DNA from: Rhodoferax sp.
GTDB taxonomy: Bacteria; Pseudomonadota; Gammaproteobacteria; Burkholderiales; Burkholderiaceae_C
Direction: 5' to 3'
Assembly (NCBI RefSeq): GCF_018063565.1
Contig: NZ_JAGPBB010000003.1
Location: 1 to 64,000, forward strand
Length of the DNA: 64,000 bases
Positions 7,504 to 17,420 of the stretch are shown piece by piece; position 1 is the stretch's first letter; each line of letters starts with the position of its first letter. Made by a program: the position numbers and the translations under genes. A model generated the notes under the pieces. It saw only the letters and a list, made by a program, of their open reading frames with translations, did no database searches and was not told the origin of the DNA.

Positions 7504-8373
7504 ATGAACGTACCTTTGAACCATCAGACCGTGCACAGAACGCGCGGCGTGGAGCGACTCGTCGCAGGTCACGCCACGTCAGACGGAGCTGGCGTCAAGC
7601 TCACCCGGGTGTTGACCCAGAATCTGCAACATCGCTTGGATCCTTTTCTGATGCTCGATGCCTTTGGTAGTGATCAGCCGGACGATTACATCGCCGGTTT
7701 TCCTGACCATCCGCACCGAGGATTTGAGACCGTGACTTACATGATTGCAGGGCGCATGTTGCATCGGGACAGCGCTGGCCACGAGGGACTGCTTGAAAAC
7801 GGCGGCGTGCAATGGATGACGGCCGGAAAAGGCGTGATCCATTCCGAAATTCCGCAACAGGAAGCAGGCTTAATGGAGGGCTTTCAGCTTTGGCTGAACC
7901 TGCCCAAACGCGACAAGATGATCGCGCCTTGGTATCGTGACTTCAAGAACTCGGATCTGCCACAGTTTGCAACTGATGAGGGTGTGGCCGTGACGGTGAT
8001 CGCCGGACAAAGCCACGGAGTGATTGGTGCAGTGAGGCGCGACATGACTCAGCCGCACTATCTTGACCTTGACATGCCAGCAGGCGTGCGTTTCGAACAG
8101 CATCTCCCAGCCGATCACAATGCCTTTGTCTACGTTTACCGCGGCGAGGCGAGCATTGCGGGGCAGGTCGTACCTATTCAAAGAATGGCTATTCTGACGA
8201 ACGATGCACAAGCCGACGGTGTGGTGATCGAAACCAATGTTGCATCCAGGTTGCTCCTGATTTCAGGCAAGCCTTTGGGTGAACCTATTGTCCAGTACGG
8301 CCCATTCGTGATGAACTCGGAAGATGAGATTCGTCTGGCCATCAGCGATTTTCGGGATGGACGGCTGGCTTAA
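7504..8373 (+). CDS. pirin family protein
   Basis: This is a 289-residue bicupin. ATG 7504 follows GAAAGAAG; GTG 7462 inside the preceding gene is a weaker alternative. The N-terminal cupin has DHPHRGFETVTYM (metal ligands H69, H71) and GKGVIHSE (H113, E115), so all four iron-binding residues of pirin/YhhW are present. Characterised relatives act as quercetinases or redox-linked regulators. The usual C-terminal pirin domain ends with GKPLGEPIVQYGPFVMN. It is likely cotranscribed with kynU and the ABC-like gene. The substrate is unknown. Confidence 0.9.
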   Translation: MNVPLNHQTVHRTRGVERLVAGHATSDGAGVKLTRVLTQNLQHRLDPFLMLDAFGSDQPDDYIAGFPDHPHRGFETVTYMIAGRMLHRDSAGHEGLLENGGVQWMTAGKGVIHSEIPQQEAGLMEGFQLWLNLPKRDKMIAPWYRDFKNSDLPQFATDEGVAVTVIAGQSHGVIGAVRRDMTQPHYLDLDMPAGVRFEQHLPADHNAFVYVYRGEASIAGQVVPIQRMAILTNDAQADGVVIETNVASRLLLISGKPLGEPIVQYGPFVMNSEDEIRLAISDFRDGRLA

Positions 8374-8447
8374 GGTTGATACTGGCCATTCATTCGAGCC
8401 GAACACTGGGCCGGGAAGTGGCTCAGCATTGAGTCGCGCTATGGATT

Positions 8448-8471
8448 CTTGCCTATTCTGGCAAGGGTTTT
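8448..8471 (+). terminator. possible Rho-independent terminator after pirin gene
   Basis: CTTGCC (8448-8453) pairs with GGCAAG (8460-8465) around a six-base loop, followed by GG and four T. The stem is short and the T run is weak. It lies between two convergent genes, 75 bases after the pirin stop. Confidence 0.4.
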
Positions 8472-8540
8472 ATCGCTTCTGGACCTTCGACGTTCGTCAA
8501 TGAAGGCTTGACTAGCCTGCGTGCCCTTGACAGGAGCTCG

Positions 8541-11500
8541 CTAGGGTGCCAGATGTTCACGAATGGCCTGCATGGCCACGGCAAATGTCACCGGCAAGTC
8601 CGCTGCCAGCGTCGCGCAAGCGGGTGAATCACCCGCGTTTCCCGCTGTTTCAATGTGTTGGCATAGTTCACCCAACGCCAATGCGCCCACGCTGCGTGCA
8701 GCAGACTTGAGGGTATGGGCAAGTGCAACCGCCTTCTTGAATTCGCAGACACTGAGGGCTTCGCAAATGCCAGGCACTTGCCTCTCGGCGTTGGCCAGAA
8801 ACTTCTTCAGCAATCGCTCATGCATTTCGCGGTTGTCGCCGACCATTTGACTCAAAGTGTTGCAGTTCCAGCTTTCAAAAGTGCTTTCAGCTTCTATCGC
8901 CGCGACGTCGCCAGTAATTGATTGCGCTGACAACTCAGGATCGATTTGAGGCTCTTCAGGCCTGCTCGGCAACGGCAGCCACTTCTCCAACATCGGGGCG
9001 AGTTCATGCAAACGCAGTGGCTTGCTCAGGTAATCATCCATACCGGCTTGCAGACAACGTTGATCCTCACCTTGCATCGCATTGGCGGTGATGGCAATGA
9101 TGGGAAGGCGCGAACCCCGAATTTCTTCGGTGCGGATCGCTCGTGCCAAGGCGAAGCCATCCATGTGCGGCATGTGACAGTCGGTCAAAAGCAAAGCATA
9201 GAGACCACTGCGCCATTTCTCCAATGCCACTTGACCATCTTCGGCAGTGTCAGCGCAATAACCCAGCAAACGCAGTTGTTCACGCAACACATCCCGGTTA
9301 GTTTCGTTGTCTTCGGCCAATAGGATCAGTTGCCCACTGGCAGCGGCCTCATCGAAAGTGGGTGCGTTGCCACGCAATCTGAGACGACTGTCGGCTGGTT
9401 GTGACACGACGGCTGTCAATGGCGCCTCCTGCAGGGGTAGCGCAACAGTGAATTCAGTGCCCTCACCCAAGGTGCTTTTCACGGTGATTTGACCACCCAT
9501 CAGCCTCACTAGTCGGTCGGTGATTGACAGGCCCAGGCCAGTGCCGCCAAACTGGCGTGCAGTGCTGGCATCTGCTTGAGTAAAAGGAACAAACAGCTTG
9601 GCCACCACCTCGGCGCTCATTCCGATACCGCAGTCACGCACGTGCAAAAGCACCGCCGCGTGACCATCGGCGAGCCTGCCCGTCTCTAGGGTCAGCGTTA
9701 CCTGGGCAGTAGAGTCAACCTCGGCATGCGTGAATTTAATGGCATTGCCAATCAGGTTGAGTAGCACCTGGCGCAGTCGCGTTGGGTCGGCATAGATGGC
9801 CATTGGCAAACCGGGGGCAAGGGTAAGTTGCAGCGCGATGTCTTTGGCATTGGCCGTGCCGTGCATCAGTTGCAGCACGCTTTCGGCCACCTCTTTAAGG
9901 GGTGTGGGGATGTGCTCAACACTCAGTTTGCCAGCCTCGATCTTTGAATAGTCGAGGATATCGTTGAGGATTTCAAGCAGGGTTTGCGACGAGTTGGCAA
10001 TGGTGCTGAGCATGCGCTGCTGTTCGGATGTGAGCGCGGTTTGCTGAAGAATGTCCACCATTCCTATCACGCCATTCATGGGCGTGCGGATTTCGTGGCT
10101 CATGTTGGCCAGGAACTCGGACTTTGTCAGGTTTGCAGCCCGTGCTGCTTCTTCTGCTTCAACGATTGAAGTCACATCTTTCGAAACACAGATCACCGAG
10201 ATGACTTGCCGATCAGCATTGAAGATTGGCTTTGCGGTCGTAATCAGAAAGCGATCGCCTGTTGGCGACGGAAGCCGGACATTGAGGTTCGCCTCTTTCC
10301 CATCTTGAAAAATACTCTGCAAGAAGTGGTGTCGCCTATCTGCATCCTCCTTGGGGAATACATCCCAAAGGGTTCTGCCGACAATCTCTGTCTGAGTCTT
10401 GCCTACCCCGATAGCAAATGCAGAATTCACATAGGTATAGCGGCCCCCTCGCTCAAAGCTAAATATTGGGTCGCTGGATTCGTCGAGCAGAATGCGGTGC
10501 TTTTCTTCGCTGATACGAAGAAGCTCCTCAACACGCATGCGCTCAGTGATGTCACTATTGGTGCCACTGATTCGTATGGCATGGCCACTAACGTTACGGG
10601 TGGCGCGGCCACGACTCAAGATCCAGCGCCAGGTACCATCCTTGTGACGTAGCCGAATGACTGTCTCAAAAGGCACATCGGCATCTTCGATGTGAGCCAG
10701 TAGCTTCTGGTGGTATTGAGGATAGTCGTCGGGGTGGGTCAATGTTTGCCAAACTTCACGTGCCGGTGGCAGTTCATCTGGGGTATAACCCAGCATAGTG
10801 GTCATGCGTGGCGAGTGATAGAGTTCCTGGGTAATCAGGTTCAGGTCCCAAATACCCTCGTCGGCGCCTTCAACAGCAAGGGTAAAGCGAAGCTCTTGGT
10901 CACGTAGCAGTTCTTGCTGTTGTTGGATCTCAAGTGTCTTTTGCTGGACCAATTCTTCTAGGTGATTTTGGTAGGTTTGCAGCTCAAGTTGCGCAGCTTT
11001 CCTGTCACTGATGTCCAGAATCGTGCCGCGCAAAAACGCCGGCTTGCCCAAGTCGTCAAACGAGAATTCTCCCAATGCCTCAACCCAGCAGGTTCTCCCA
11101 TCGACTGGACGTACAACTTGATACTCCTTGTGGAAATTGCCCTGGGTGGCTATGACTTCATAATAATAGTCAAGCAACTCTTGTCGGAACTCCGGCGCAA
11201 TCAGGCCGTTCCAGTTGGGAATGGTTCTTTCGAAAGTAGCGTCAATGCCAAAAATGTCATCCAGCACCTCCGAGCCCTGCCAGTGACCGGTTTTGATATC
11301 GGTTACATAGGTGCCAACCCGCCCGATCAGTTGGGCTTCGTTCATTGCCCAAAGATTGTCCTTTGCAAGTGCAAGTTCAGTTGTGCGTATCTTCACCAGA
11401 CTCTCAAGTTGAGCCAGGTTTTGTTTGAGCTGGATTTCGCTGTCAGCAAGTTCTGAAACAATCTCCTGGTACTCTTTCACCTTTTTGAGGTAACCATTTC

Positions 11501-12008
11501 GAGCCAGAACGGACGCCAGTGCCGTCATTGAAATGACGGCTGTCAAAAATATGAAATACGCGAGCTTGTTGGAGTAATCTGCTTCTGTTTTGAATCCAAA
11601 GTCATCAACAATCAAAAGACCGACCAAGAATATTTCTGAAAGGATCGCCAGCGATATCGTTGGACGTACACCCAGTACCCAACTTGAAATCACAAGGATA
11701 AGGGGAAAGTTGACCAAATTGGGGCCCCGCAATCCGCCATTGATCACCGTTACACATGCAACGCCAATCCAATAGGTTCCTATCAACAGAAAAGCCGCCT
11801 TACGGAACTCCTGGTGAATCGCAAACCACAGTCCGAGGGCTCCGCCCGCTCCAAGAAAAATATGAAGAAAAACCCGTGGGGATGTTAGGGAGTGGTCCCC
11901 CAATAGTGCGACTGCGAGTGCAAACCCTGCGAAGCACAAAAGAGCCGACCCCACAGTCACAATCCGCTGTGCAATAGGATCTTCAATGAGGTGATCTTTG
12001 GGTGCCAT
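8541..12008 (-). CDS. membrane-bound hybrid sensor histidine kinase (PAS x3, HisKA, HATPase, REC, HPt)
   Basis: This 1155-residue protein begins with about six membrane segments (about 15-165) that form a sensor-like domain without a close name. A coiled coil (175-220) and three PAS-type domains (about 220-335, 375-490, 500-615) follow. HisKA has the phospho-acceptor His638 in MSHEIRTP. The HATPase (about 740-860) has the GGTGLGLSI box. The receiver has Asp943 in LTDCHMPHMD, and the HPt domain has His1098 in AHTLKSAAR. This is a complete BarA/ArcB-like phosphorelay within one chain, which should pass phosphate to a separate response regulator. No partner lies alongside. A dyad, GCTTGA-N11-TCAAGC (12022-12044), lies just upstream of the start. 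Confidence 0.93.
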   Translation of the reverse strand: MAPKDHLIEDPIAQRIVTVGSALLCFAGFALAVALLGDHSLTSPRVFLHIFLGAGGALGLWFAIHQEFRKAAFLLIGTYWIGVACVTVINGGLRGPNLVNFPLILVISSWVLGVRPTISLAILSEIFLVGLLIVDDFGFKTEADYSNKLAYFIFLTAVISMTALASVLARNGYLKKVKEYQEIVSELADSEIQLKQNLAQLESLVKIRTTELALAKDNLWAMNEAQLIGRVGTYVTDIKTGHWQGSEVLDDIFGIDATFERTIPNWNGLIAPEFRQELLDYYYEVIATQGNFHKEYQVVRPVDGRTCWVEALGEFSFDDLGKPAFLRGTILDISDRKAAQLELQTYQNHLEELVQQKTLEIQQQQELLRDQELRFTLAVEGADEGIWDLNLITQELYHSPRMTTMLGYTPDELPPAREVWQTLTHPDDYPQYHQKLLAHIEDADVPFETVIRLRHKDGTWRWILSRGRATRNVSGHAIRISGTNSDITERMRVEELLRISEEKHRILLDESSDPIFSFERGGRYTYVNSAFAIGVGKTQTEIVGRTLWDVFPKEDADRRHHFLQSIFQDGKEANLNVRLPSPTGDRFLITTAKPIFNADRQVISVICVSKDVTSIVEAEEAARAANLTKSEFLANMSHEIRTPMNGVIGMVDILQQTALTSEQQRMLSTIANSSQTLLEILNDILDYSKIEAGKLSVEHIPTPLKEVAESVLQLMHGTANAKDIALQLTLAPGLPMAIYADPTRLRQVLLNLIGNAIKFTHAEVDSTAQVTLTLETGRLADGHAAVLLHVRDCGIGMSAEVVAKLFVPFTQADASTARQFGGTGLGLSITDRLVRLMGGQITVKSTLGEGTEFTVALPLQEAPLTAVVSQPADSRLRLRGNAPTFDEAAASGQLILLAEDNETNRDVLREQLRLLGYCADTAEDGQVALEKWRSGLYALLLTDCHMPHMDGFALARAIRTEEIRGSRLPIIAITANAMQGEDQRCLQAGMDDYLSKPLRLHELAPMLEKWLPLPSRPEEPQIDPELSAQSITGDVAAIEAESTFESWNCNTLSQMVGDNREMHERLLKKFLANAERQVPGICEALSVCEFKKAVALAHTLKSAARSVGALALGELCQHIETAGNAGDSPACATLAADLPVTFAVAMQAIREHLAP

Positions 12009-12381
12009 TTGTTGCGAGTTCGCTTGACCTATTTCGAATCAAGCATCATCCAATCTTCCTATTGTTAAAAACTTTGAATGCCCGGGCACCACCAACTGCG
12101 ACTCACATGATCATCATGGCATATATCAAAGCGTCGACAAGTTCATCGAAAACTACCTGATCGGGCTAATGTCGCGGCAATCCTCCATTTGAGTCATTCT
12201 AAAAAGGAGAATGTTCACGGGACTTTGATTTGAAACAAGGATTGGATCATTTCGACGGATTGGATCCTTCACCAACGATGAAGCCCCAGGTCTTGGTTGA
12301 TCGCATGCGCATTGTTGCCGCTCCGGCCTGTGTCGTGTGCCCGATCGTGCCCAGTGGCATGCAAGTTATGCTCGCGCGACC
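12009..12381. other. divergent intergenic region between sensor kinase and peptidase genes
   Basis: This 373-base region must hold both promoters. The only structure I can point to is the dyad GCTTGA-N11-TCAAGC at 12022-12044, which contains a central TTCGAA and sits 14 bases from the kinase start. There is also a repeated GGATTGGATC at about 12240 and 12258. No known operator was recognised. Confidence 0.4.
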
Positions 12382-14604
12382 ATGAGTCACAGAAAAACCA
12401 GTTCCAGGCAATCGCTTTGTGCGGCATCAGCCATCATGTGGATGCTTGCTGCGTGTTCGAACGCACCATTGGTATCCAGTTCGACCGTAGCAGCGCCCGT
12501 ATCCATATCACCTGCCACCACTTCGACAACGTCGACCGCCATGAAAGTCCACTCAAACGCCCCTGACAATGACCCCCACCTTTGGCTGGAAGACGTTCTT
12601 GGCGAAAAGTCATTGGCATGGGTGGCCCAGCGCAATACAGCGTCGACTGCCGAACTCAAAGCTCGACCTGAGTTCGAACCTGCTCGCGCCAAAGTGCTGG
12701 AAATACTCAACAGCAAAGACAAGGTTCCCTACATCAGCCGCATGGGTGACCATGTCTACAACTTCTGGACCGACGAGAAGAATCAACGAGGTTTATGGCG
12801 CAGAACCACATTGACAGATTTCAAGAACGCCAGTCCCAGGTGGGAGATGGTGCTGGACATTGACGCACTGGGCAAAGCCGAGAATGAAAGCTGGGTTTGG
12901 GGTGGCGCAGATTGCCTCGGACCGCGTTATCAGCGTTGCCTGGTCTCGTTATCACGTGGTGGCACCGATGCCGAAGTCGTGCGTGAATTTGACTTGGTCG
13001 CCAAACAGTTTGTCGCCGACGGGTTTACGCTGCCACAAGCAAAATCACAAACAACCTGGATAGACCTCGACACGCTACTGGTCGGAACTGACTTCGGAGT
13101 GGGCAGCATGACGAAATCGGGCTACCCGCGAATCATCAGACAATGGAAGCGAGGGACGCCATTGGACAGTGCAATCACCGTCTATGAGGCACACGAAGGC
13201 GACGTGCGCGCCTATGCTGCCAGCAGCCATGCAAAGGGAAATGGTTGGGTCATGGTCGGACGCGGCATTGATTTCTACAACGAGGAGTCCTTCTTTCTGG
13301 AGGGTGCCCACGTTGTCAAAATAGACAAACCCACCGATGCAAGCTTCGAGCGCCACGAACAGTGGGCTGCGATCCAGTTGCGCAGTGACTGGCAGATTGG
13401 CAGCACCGTGTACAAAGCGGGTTCCCTGTTGGTGACCCGATTTGCGGACTATATGGCCGGAAAGCGGGAGTTTGCCGTCCTGTTTGAGCCGACGCCGACC
13501 ACTTCCCTGTCGGGGTTTGGCTTTACCAAGAACTTTGTTCTGGTCAATACGATGGACAGCGTCAAAAGCCGCCTCTTCGAATGGCGTCCAATCGATGGCA
13601 AGTGGAGCAGTCGAGTGGTCACGCTGCCACAAAACGGTGAACTCAGTGTTGATGCCCTGTATGACTCGTCATTGGACCAGGATCCACTTGGCGACGACTA
13701 CATCATCAGCTACCGAGACTTCCTGACGCCGGACTCCTTGATGCAAGGACAAGCCGGGAGCGACACCCGTGAAGTTCTCAAACAGTTGCCACAACGGTTT
13801 GACGCCACTGGCATGTCAGTTCAGCAGCTATTTGCCAAGAGCCAAGATGGAACGGCGATTCCCTATTTCGTTGTGTCACCCCGAGGCATGAAATCGGATG
13901 GGACGAATCCAACGCTGCTCTATGGCTATGGCGGCTTCGAAGTCAGCCTGCAACCCTGGTACAGCGGCTCCTGGGGCAGCAACTGGCTTGCAAAAGGTGG
14001 TGTCTTTGTGGTTGCCAACATTCGTGGCGGTGGTGAGTTTGGACCTGAATGGCATAAGAGTGCCATCTTGGAGAAAAAGCAAAACAGCTTTGACGACTTT
14101 GTTGCAGTGGCCCAAGACCTGATCGACCGCAAAATAACGTCCTCCAGGCACTTGGGCATCATGGGCGGCAGCAACGGCGGACTGCTGGTGGGGGCGACAT
14201 TCGTGCAACGCCCGGATCTCTTCAATGCCGTGGTGTGCCAGGTTCCTCTGCTTGACATGAAACGGTATCACCAGCTACTGGCTGGCAACAGTTGGATGGC
14301 CGAGTACGGCAATCCGGACACCCCAGAGCAATGGGACTACATCAGTCGTTACAGCCCCTACCAAAATGTGAAGTCAGGTGTGAAATACCCGCGCGTGTTC
14401 TTCGACACAAGCACTATGGACGACAGGGTTCACCCAGCCCACGCCAGAAAGATGGTGGCGCGCATGCAAGAGCAGGGGCACGACGTGCTGTATTTCGAAA
14501 ACACCGAGGGCGGTCATGGGGGCGCGGCTGACAATGAGCAGCGAGCCCTGTGGATGGGGCTTGAGTTTGCCTACCTTTGGATGCAGCTTGGCGACAAGCG
14601 CTGA
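12382..14604 (+). CDS. prolyl oligopeptidase family serine peptidase (S9A), lipoprotein
   Basis: This is a 740-residue protein. From ATG 12382 there is a lipoprotein signal ending in LAAC (Cys25), so it is probably anchored in the outer membrane or periplasm. A beta-propeller domain (about 75-480) precedes the alpha/beta-hydrolase domain. The catalytic Ser lies in MGGSNGG, the Asp in DDRVHPAHA and the His in EGGHGGA. Family members cleave short peptides after proline or related residues. The start is not marked by a clear ribosome binding site, and a GTG 45 bases upstream is possible. It is monocistronic as far as can be seen. Confidence 0.92.
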   Translation: MSHRKTSSRQSLCAASAIMWMLAACSNAPLVSSSTVAAPVSISPATTSTTSTAMKVHSNAPDNDPHLWLEDVLGEKSLAWVAQRNTASTAELKARPEFEPARAKVLEILNSKDKVPYISRMGDHVYNFWTDEKNQRGLWRRTTLTDFKNASPRWEMVLDIDALGKAENESWVWGGADCLGPRYQRCLVSLSRGGTDAEVVREFDLVAKQFVADGFTLPQAKSQTTWIDLDTLLVGTDFGVGSMTKSGYPRIIRQWKRGTPLDSAITVYEAHEGDVRAYAASSHAKGNGWVMVGRGIDFYNEESFFLEGAHVVKIDKPTDASFERHEQWAAIQLRSDWQIGSTVYKAGSLLVTRFADYMAGKREFAVLFEPTPTTSLSGFGFTKNFVLVNTMDSVKSRLFEWRPIDGKWSSRVVTLPQNGELSVDALYDSSLDQDPLGDDYIISYRDFLTPDSLMQGQAGSDTREVLKQLPQRFDATGMSVQQLFAKSQDGTAIPYFVVSPRGMKSDGTNPTLLYGYGGFEVSLQPWYSGSWGSNWLAKGGVFVVANIRGGGEFGPEWHKSAILEKKQNSFDDFVAVAQDLIDRKITSSRHLGIMGGSNGGLLVGATFVQRPDLFNAVVCQVPLLDMKRYHQLLAGNSWMAEYGNPDTPEQWDYISRYSPYQNVKSGVKYPRVFFDTSTMDDRVHPAHARKMVARMQEQGHDVLYFENTEGGHGGAADNEQRALWMGLEFAYLWMQLGDKR

Positions 14605-15036
14605 TGTTGGCGCCAGAGTCTGTCGCTTGTTGCTGGTCAGTTGCGTTATGTTGGATGGCGCACCGACTGCTGCTGCCTTGGCATCTACGCTAACCAATCA
14701 TGGTGCTTGGATTCGTGGTCGAACATTCCTACGGTGTTTTCCGTGGTGGCAACTCGGCCGTTTGGCCCGCGCAGTGGTTCTTGGTTGCCCTGGCCAGCGT
14801 GTCGTTAGGTAACCCGAGCCGCCTGCCGTGGATAGGTGATCTGGCGTTTCGCTGGCTCCTGAGCGCGAGGGGTGAGAACGACAAGTACGCGCGCCTTCCC
14901 GTCGCGCTAGGCCTGAGCGACCCGCAGCACGATCTCGTTGTGCGATTCGGTCACTGCCCCGTATTGCCGCGCTCGTTGCGGCCGCCTTTTGAGGCCATGC
15001 GGGTGTGATTGATAGGCCCAAACCAGGGAAGCCTTG
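14605..15036. other. 432-base region without a supported gene
   Basis: Open frames here are short, and none gives a recognisable protein. The GC content appears higher than in the gene to the left. AGGGAA at 15025-15030 is the ribosome binding site of the next gene. It might include remains of a deleted gene, but I cannot show that. Confidence 0.4.
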
Positions 15037-15918
15037 ATGACAGGGCTGCTGTGGCTGGGAATTGCGCTGGGTGCGCTGGTCTTCAGTTTGATCGGATTGC
15101 GCGCAGTCGGTACCGCCCGATGGGGGGCGCTTGTTCGCACCCACACCAGTCTGCTCGAGTCGGGTAGCGTTGAGGCCAGGTGCCGGCTACCGTCACCCGC
15201 CCGCTTTGATGCACATGAACTCGAGGGCCTGCCCGCACCGGTGCAACGCTACTTTCGTGCAGTGCTGGCAGACGGACAGCCGATCATTTCTGCGGCAACC
15301 ATCGAGATGACAGGCACCATGAACCTGTCGGCCACTACCGAGCAATGGAAGCCGTTCACCTCGCGGCAGCGGGTCGTCACCCGCAAGCCAGGCTTTCTGT
15401 GGGATGCCCGGGTGGAAATGTTTCCTGGTGTGCCCGCACATGTGGAGGACAGCTACATCGCTGGCCACGGTAGGTTGATCGCAAAGTTGTTCGGGCTGTT
15501 CACCGTGGCCGACTCTTACGGGGAAGGTGAGATCGCTCGAGGCGAGTTCATGCGCTACTTTGCCGAAAGCCCTTGGTATCCCACCGCTTTGCTGCCCAGC
15601 CATGGCGTGCGCTGGGAGGCTGTGGACGACGCTTGCGCCAACGCCACCATCGTTGATGGCCCGATCAATTTGACCTTGTTGTTCCGGTTCAACGACGCGG
15701 GCTTGATCACCTCGGTGCGGGCCGATTCGCGGGGCGCCGGTGTGGGCAAGGATGGAGTCATGGTGATGTTCCCATGGGACTGCCGTTTGTCGGACTACCA
15801 GCAGCAAGGCGGCATGCTGATTCCAATGACCGGTGAAGCGGCTTGGGTCCGGCCCGATGGCCGCAAGGTCTACTTCGTCGGGCACATCAAGAAGCTCGGC
15901 TACGAGTTCCTGTCATGA
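15037..15918 (+). CDS. DUF6544 family protein
   Basis: This is a 293-residue protein starting at ATG 15037, six bases after AGGGAA. An N-terminal membrane segment (about 3-25) is followed by a soluble domain with LEGLPAPVQRYFRAVL, DARVEMFPG, GEFMRYFAESPWYPTALLP and GVRWEAVDD. These motifs define the DUF6544 (formerly DUF6920) family, whose function is unknown. The stop overlaps the ATG of the CPBP protease gene, so the two are cotranscribed and probably act together at the membrane. Confidence 0.85.
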   Translation: MTGLLWLGIALGALVFSLIGLRAVGTARWGALVRTHTSLLESGSVEARCRLPSPARFDAHELEGLPAPVQRYFRAVLADGQPIISAATIEMTGTMNLSATTEQWKPFTSRQRVVTRKPGFLWDARVEMFPGVPAHVEDSYIAGHGRLIAKLFGLFTVADSYGEGEIARGEFMRYFAESPWYPTALLPSHGVRWEAVDDACANATIVDGPINLTLLFRFNDAGLITSVRADSRGAGVGKDGVMVMFPWDCRLSDYQQQGGMLIPMTGEAAWVRPDGRKVYFVGHIKKLGYEFLS

Positions 15919-16781
15919 CGCCCCGGGCGTGGCTTCAGCGCGCGCCGCTGTTCGGCTACTTTGTTCTGACGTTCGCTTGGTCCTGGGCTTGCTGGGCGCT
16001 GTCGTCCGCCATCAAACCTCAACTGCCCGGGCTGGCGACGCTCCTGATGTTTGCCGGCAGCTTCGGGCCAAGCCTGGCCGCGATCGCTGTGGTGGCGAGC
16101 AACCGCAAGGCGGGTTGCCTGCGTGCCTGGTTGTCGCGATGCCTGAGGTGGCGCATCGGTTGGGGATGGTGGATTCTTGCTTTTCTTCTGCCGCTGGCAG
16201 TTATGCTCATGGCGGCGGGTCTGCACATCGCATTGGGTGGCAGCATCGCCACCTCGCCCGCATCCGGACACCTGCTGATGACAGTCGTGAATCTGCCACT
16301 GATTTTGCTGCTGGGTGGACCCATGGGCGAAGAGTTTGGCTGGCGCGGCTTTGCACTGCCTATTCTGCAAGTTCGCTTCGGATGGCGGCGTGCTGGCCTC
16401 TATCTGGGACTGGTGTGGGGACTGTGGCACTTGCCGCTGTTCTTGATCGCAGGCACGGCGCAAGCCCACGTTCCGCCAGTCCTCTTCTTGCTGAGCGTCG
16501 TGGCCCTGTCGGTCGTTTTCGCGTGGCTGCTCAATCGCACCGCCGGTAGCGTGGTGGGAGCACTGCTGCTGCATACGGCGGTCAACTTCTGGCCGTCCGT
16601 CGTGCCTGTACTGCCCACTGATGCCAGCTACCAGGCTTATGCCGTTGTCGTTGCACTGCTGGTTCTGCTGGCGATTGCGGCTCTGCTGAACTCAGGGCTG
16701 GCGATAGGGCACAGCGGGTCTGCCGTTTCGACTGATGCCAGCGTTGAGATTGTTCTGTGGCCCGAAAACCGCCACCCATGA
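15915..16781 (+). CDS. CPBP family intramembrane glutamic endopeptidase
   Basis: This is a 288-residue polytopic protein with about eight membrane segments. It has the CPBP/Abi motifs: GEEFGWRG (EExxxR), LVWGLWHLP with the conserved His, and LLLHTAVNF. Relatives include Rce1-type CAAX proteases and bacteriocin-immunity proteins. It starts inside the stop codon of the DUF6544 gene (ATGA overlap). The natural substrate is unknown. A role linked to the upstream membrane protein is inferred only from the coupling. Confidence 0.88.
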   Translation: MTPRAWLQRAPLFGYFVLTFAWSWACWALSSAIKPQLPGLATLLMFAGSFGPSLAAIAVVASNRKAGCLRAWLSRCLRWRIGWGWWILAFLLPLAVMLMAAGLHIALGGSIATSPASGHLLMTVVNLPLILLLGGPMGEEFGWRGFALPILQVRFGWRRAGLYLGLVWGLWHLPLFLIAGTAQAHVPPVLFLLSVVALSVVFAWLLNRTAGSVVGALLLHTAVNFWPSVVPVLPTDASYQAYAVVVALLVLLAIAALLNSGLAIGHSGSAVSTDASVEIVLWPENRHP

Positions 16782-17420
16782 ACCGAGCTACTGGTCGATG
16801 GCGCTGACGCGATCATCGAAATCAACGTAACATGCTGACCTTCTGTTGCCGTCCCGAATGGCCGATTTGGCTGAAGTACTTCGGCAATTTGTCCGAGCGC
16901 AACTGGTATGTTTCGGAAGTTCAAAGTCAGGCTCCAGTGCTCAGTTCCTGTCGTTCCCTCGTCAGTTGATGTGACCGCTGAAACGATCCAATAAGCCTGC
17001 CGTAAATGCTGCATGCTCGATTGGTGGCATAAAGCGTTTTTTGCCAGCATCCCAGGATTGGGTTGCCACAAACTTTTGATTCCCTTTTATCAACACGGGT
17101 GCATTGTTTGATGAGCCACCCCTGGGCAACCGCAGTTGGCCAACCAGATCTCTGATTGCGCCAGACTTGATCCCGCTTGATAGAGCCATAATGAACCCAG
17201 GAGAGGCCGGTCGCCCGAGAACACGCACAGATCTGGCGGTGTTCACTGTCGGCATCGACCATAACAAAAAACTTTGACGTGTGAGTGGGTGTCTTTCTTG
17301 TCGACAAAGCCATGCCACTGCGCCAAAGGCCTTGGGTGTCGTGCCACTTCGTTGGATACAAGCGTGATTGTTAAGCCCAATTCATCCGGACGATCCGGTC
17401 CAGCTTTCAGGAGTCAACCG
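16782..17420. other. 639-base region; at most one doubtful minus-strand frame
   Basis: Two overlapping minus-strand frames are open here (16927-17361 and 16962-17318). The second has a more protein-like composition (GKKRFMPPIEHAAFTAGLLDRF near its end), but it has no ribosome binding site and matches nothing I know, so I do not call it. CAGGAG at 17410 serves alkB. No promoter or repeat was recognised with confidence. Confidence 0.4.

Noticed and set aside
14700-15008. Plus-strand 102-codon frame before the DUF6544 gene
   Set aside because: No ribosome binding site and an atypical protein composition; it gives no recognisable fold or family.
16927-17361. Minus-strand open frames between the CPBP protease gene and alkB
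   Set aside because: No ribosome binding site, two competing frames, and no recognised family.
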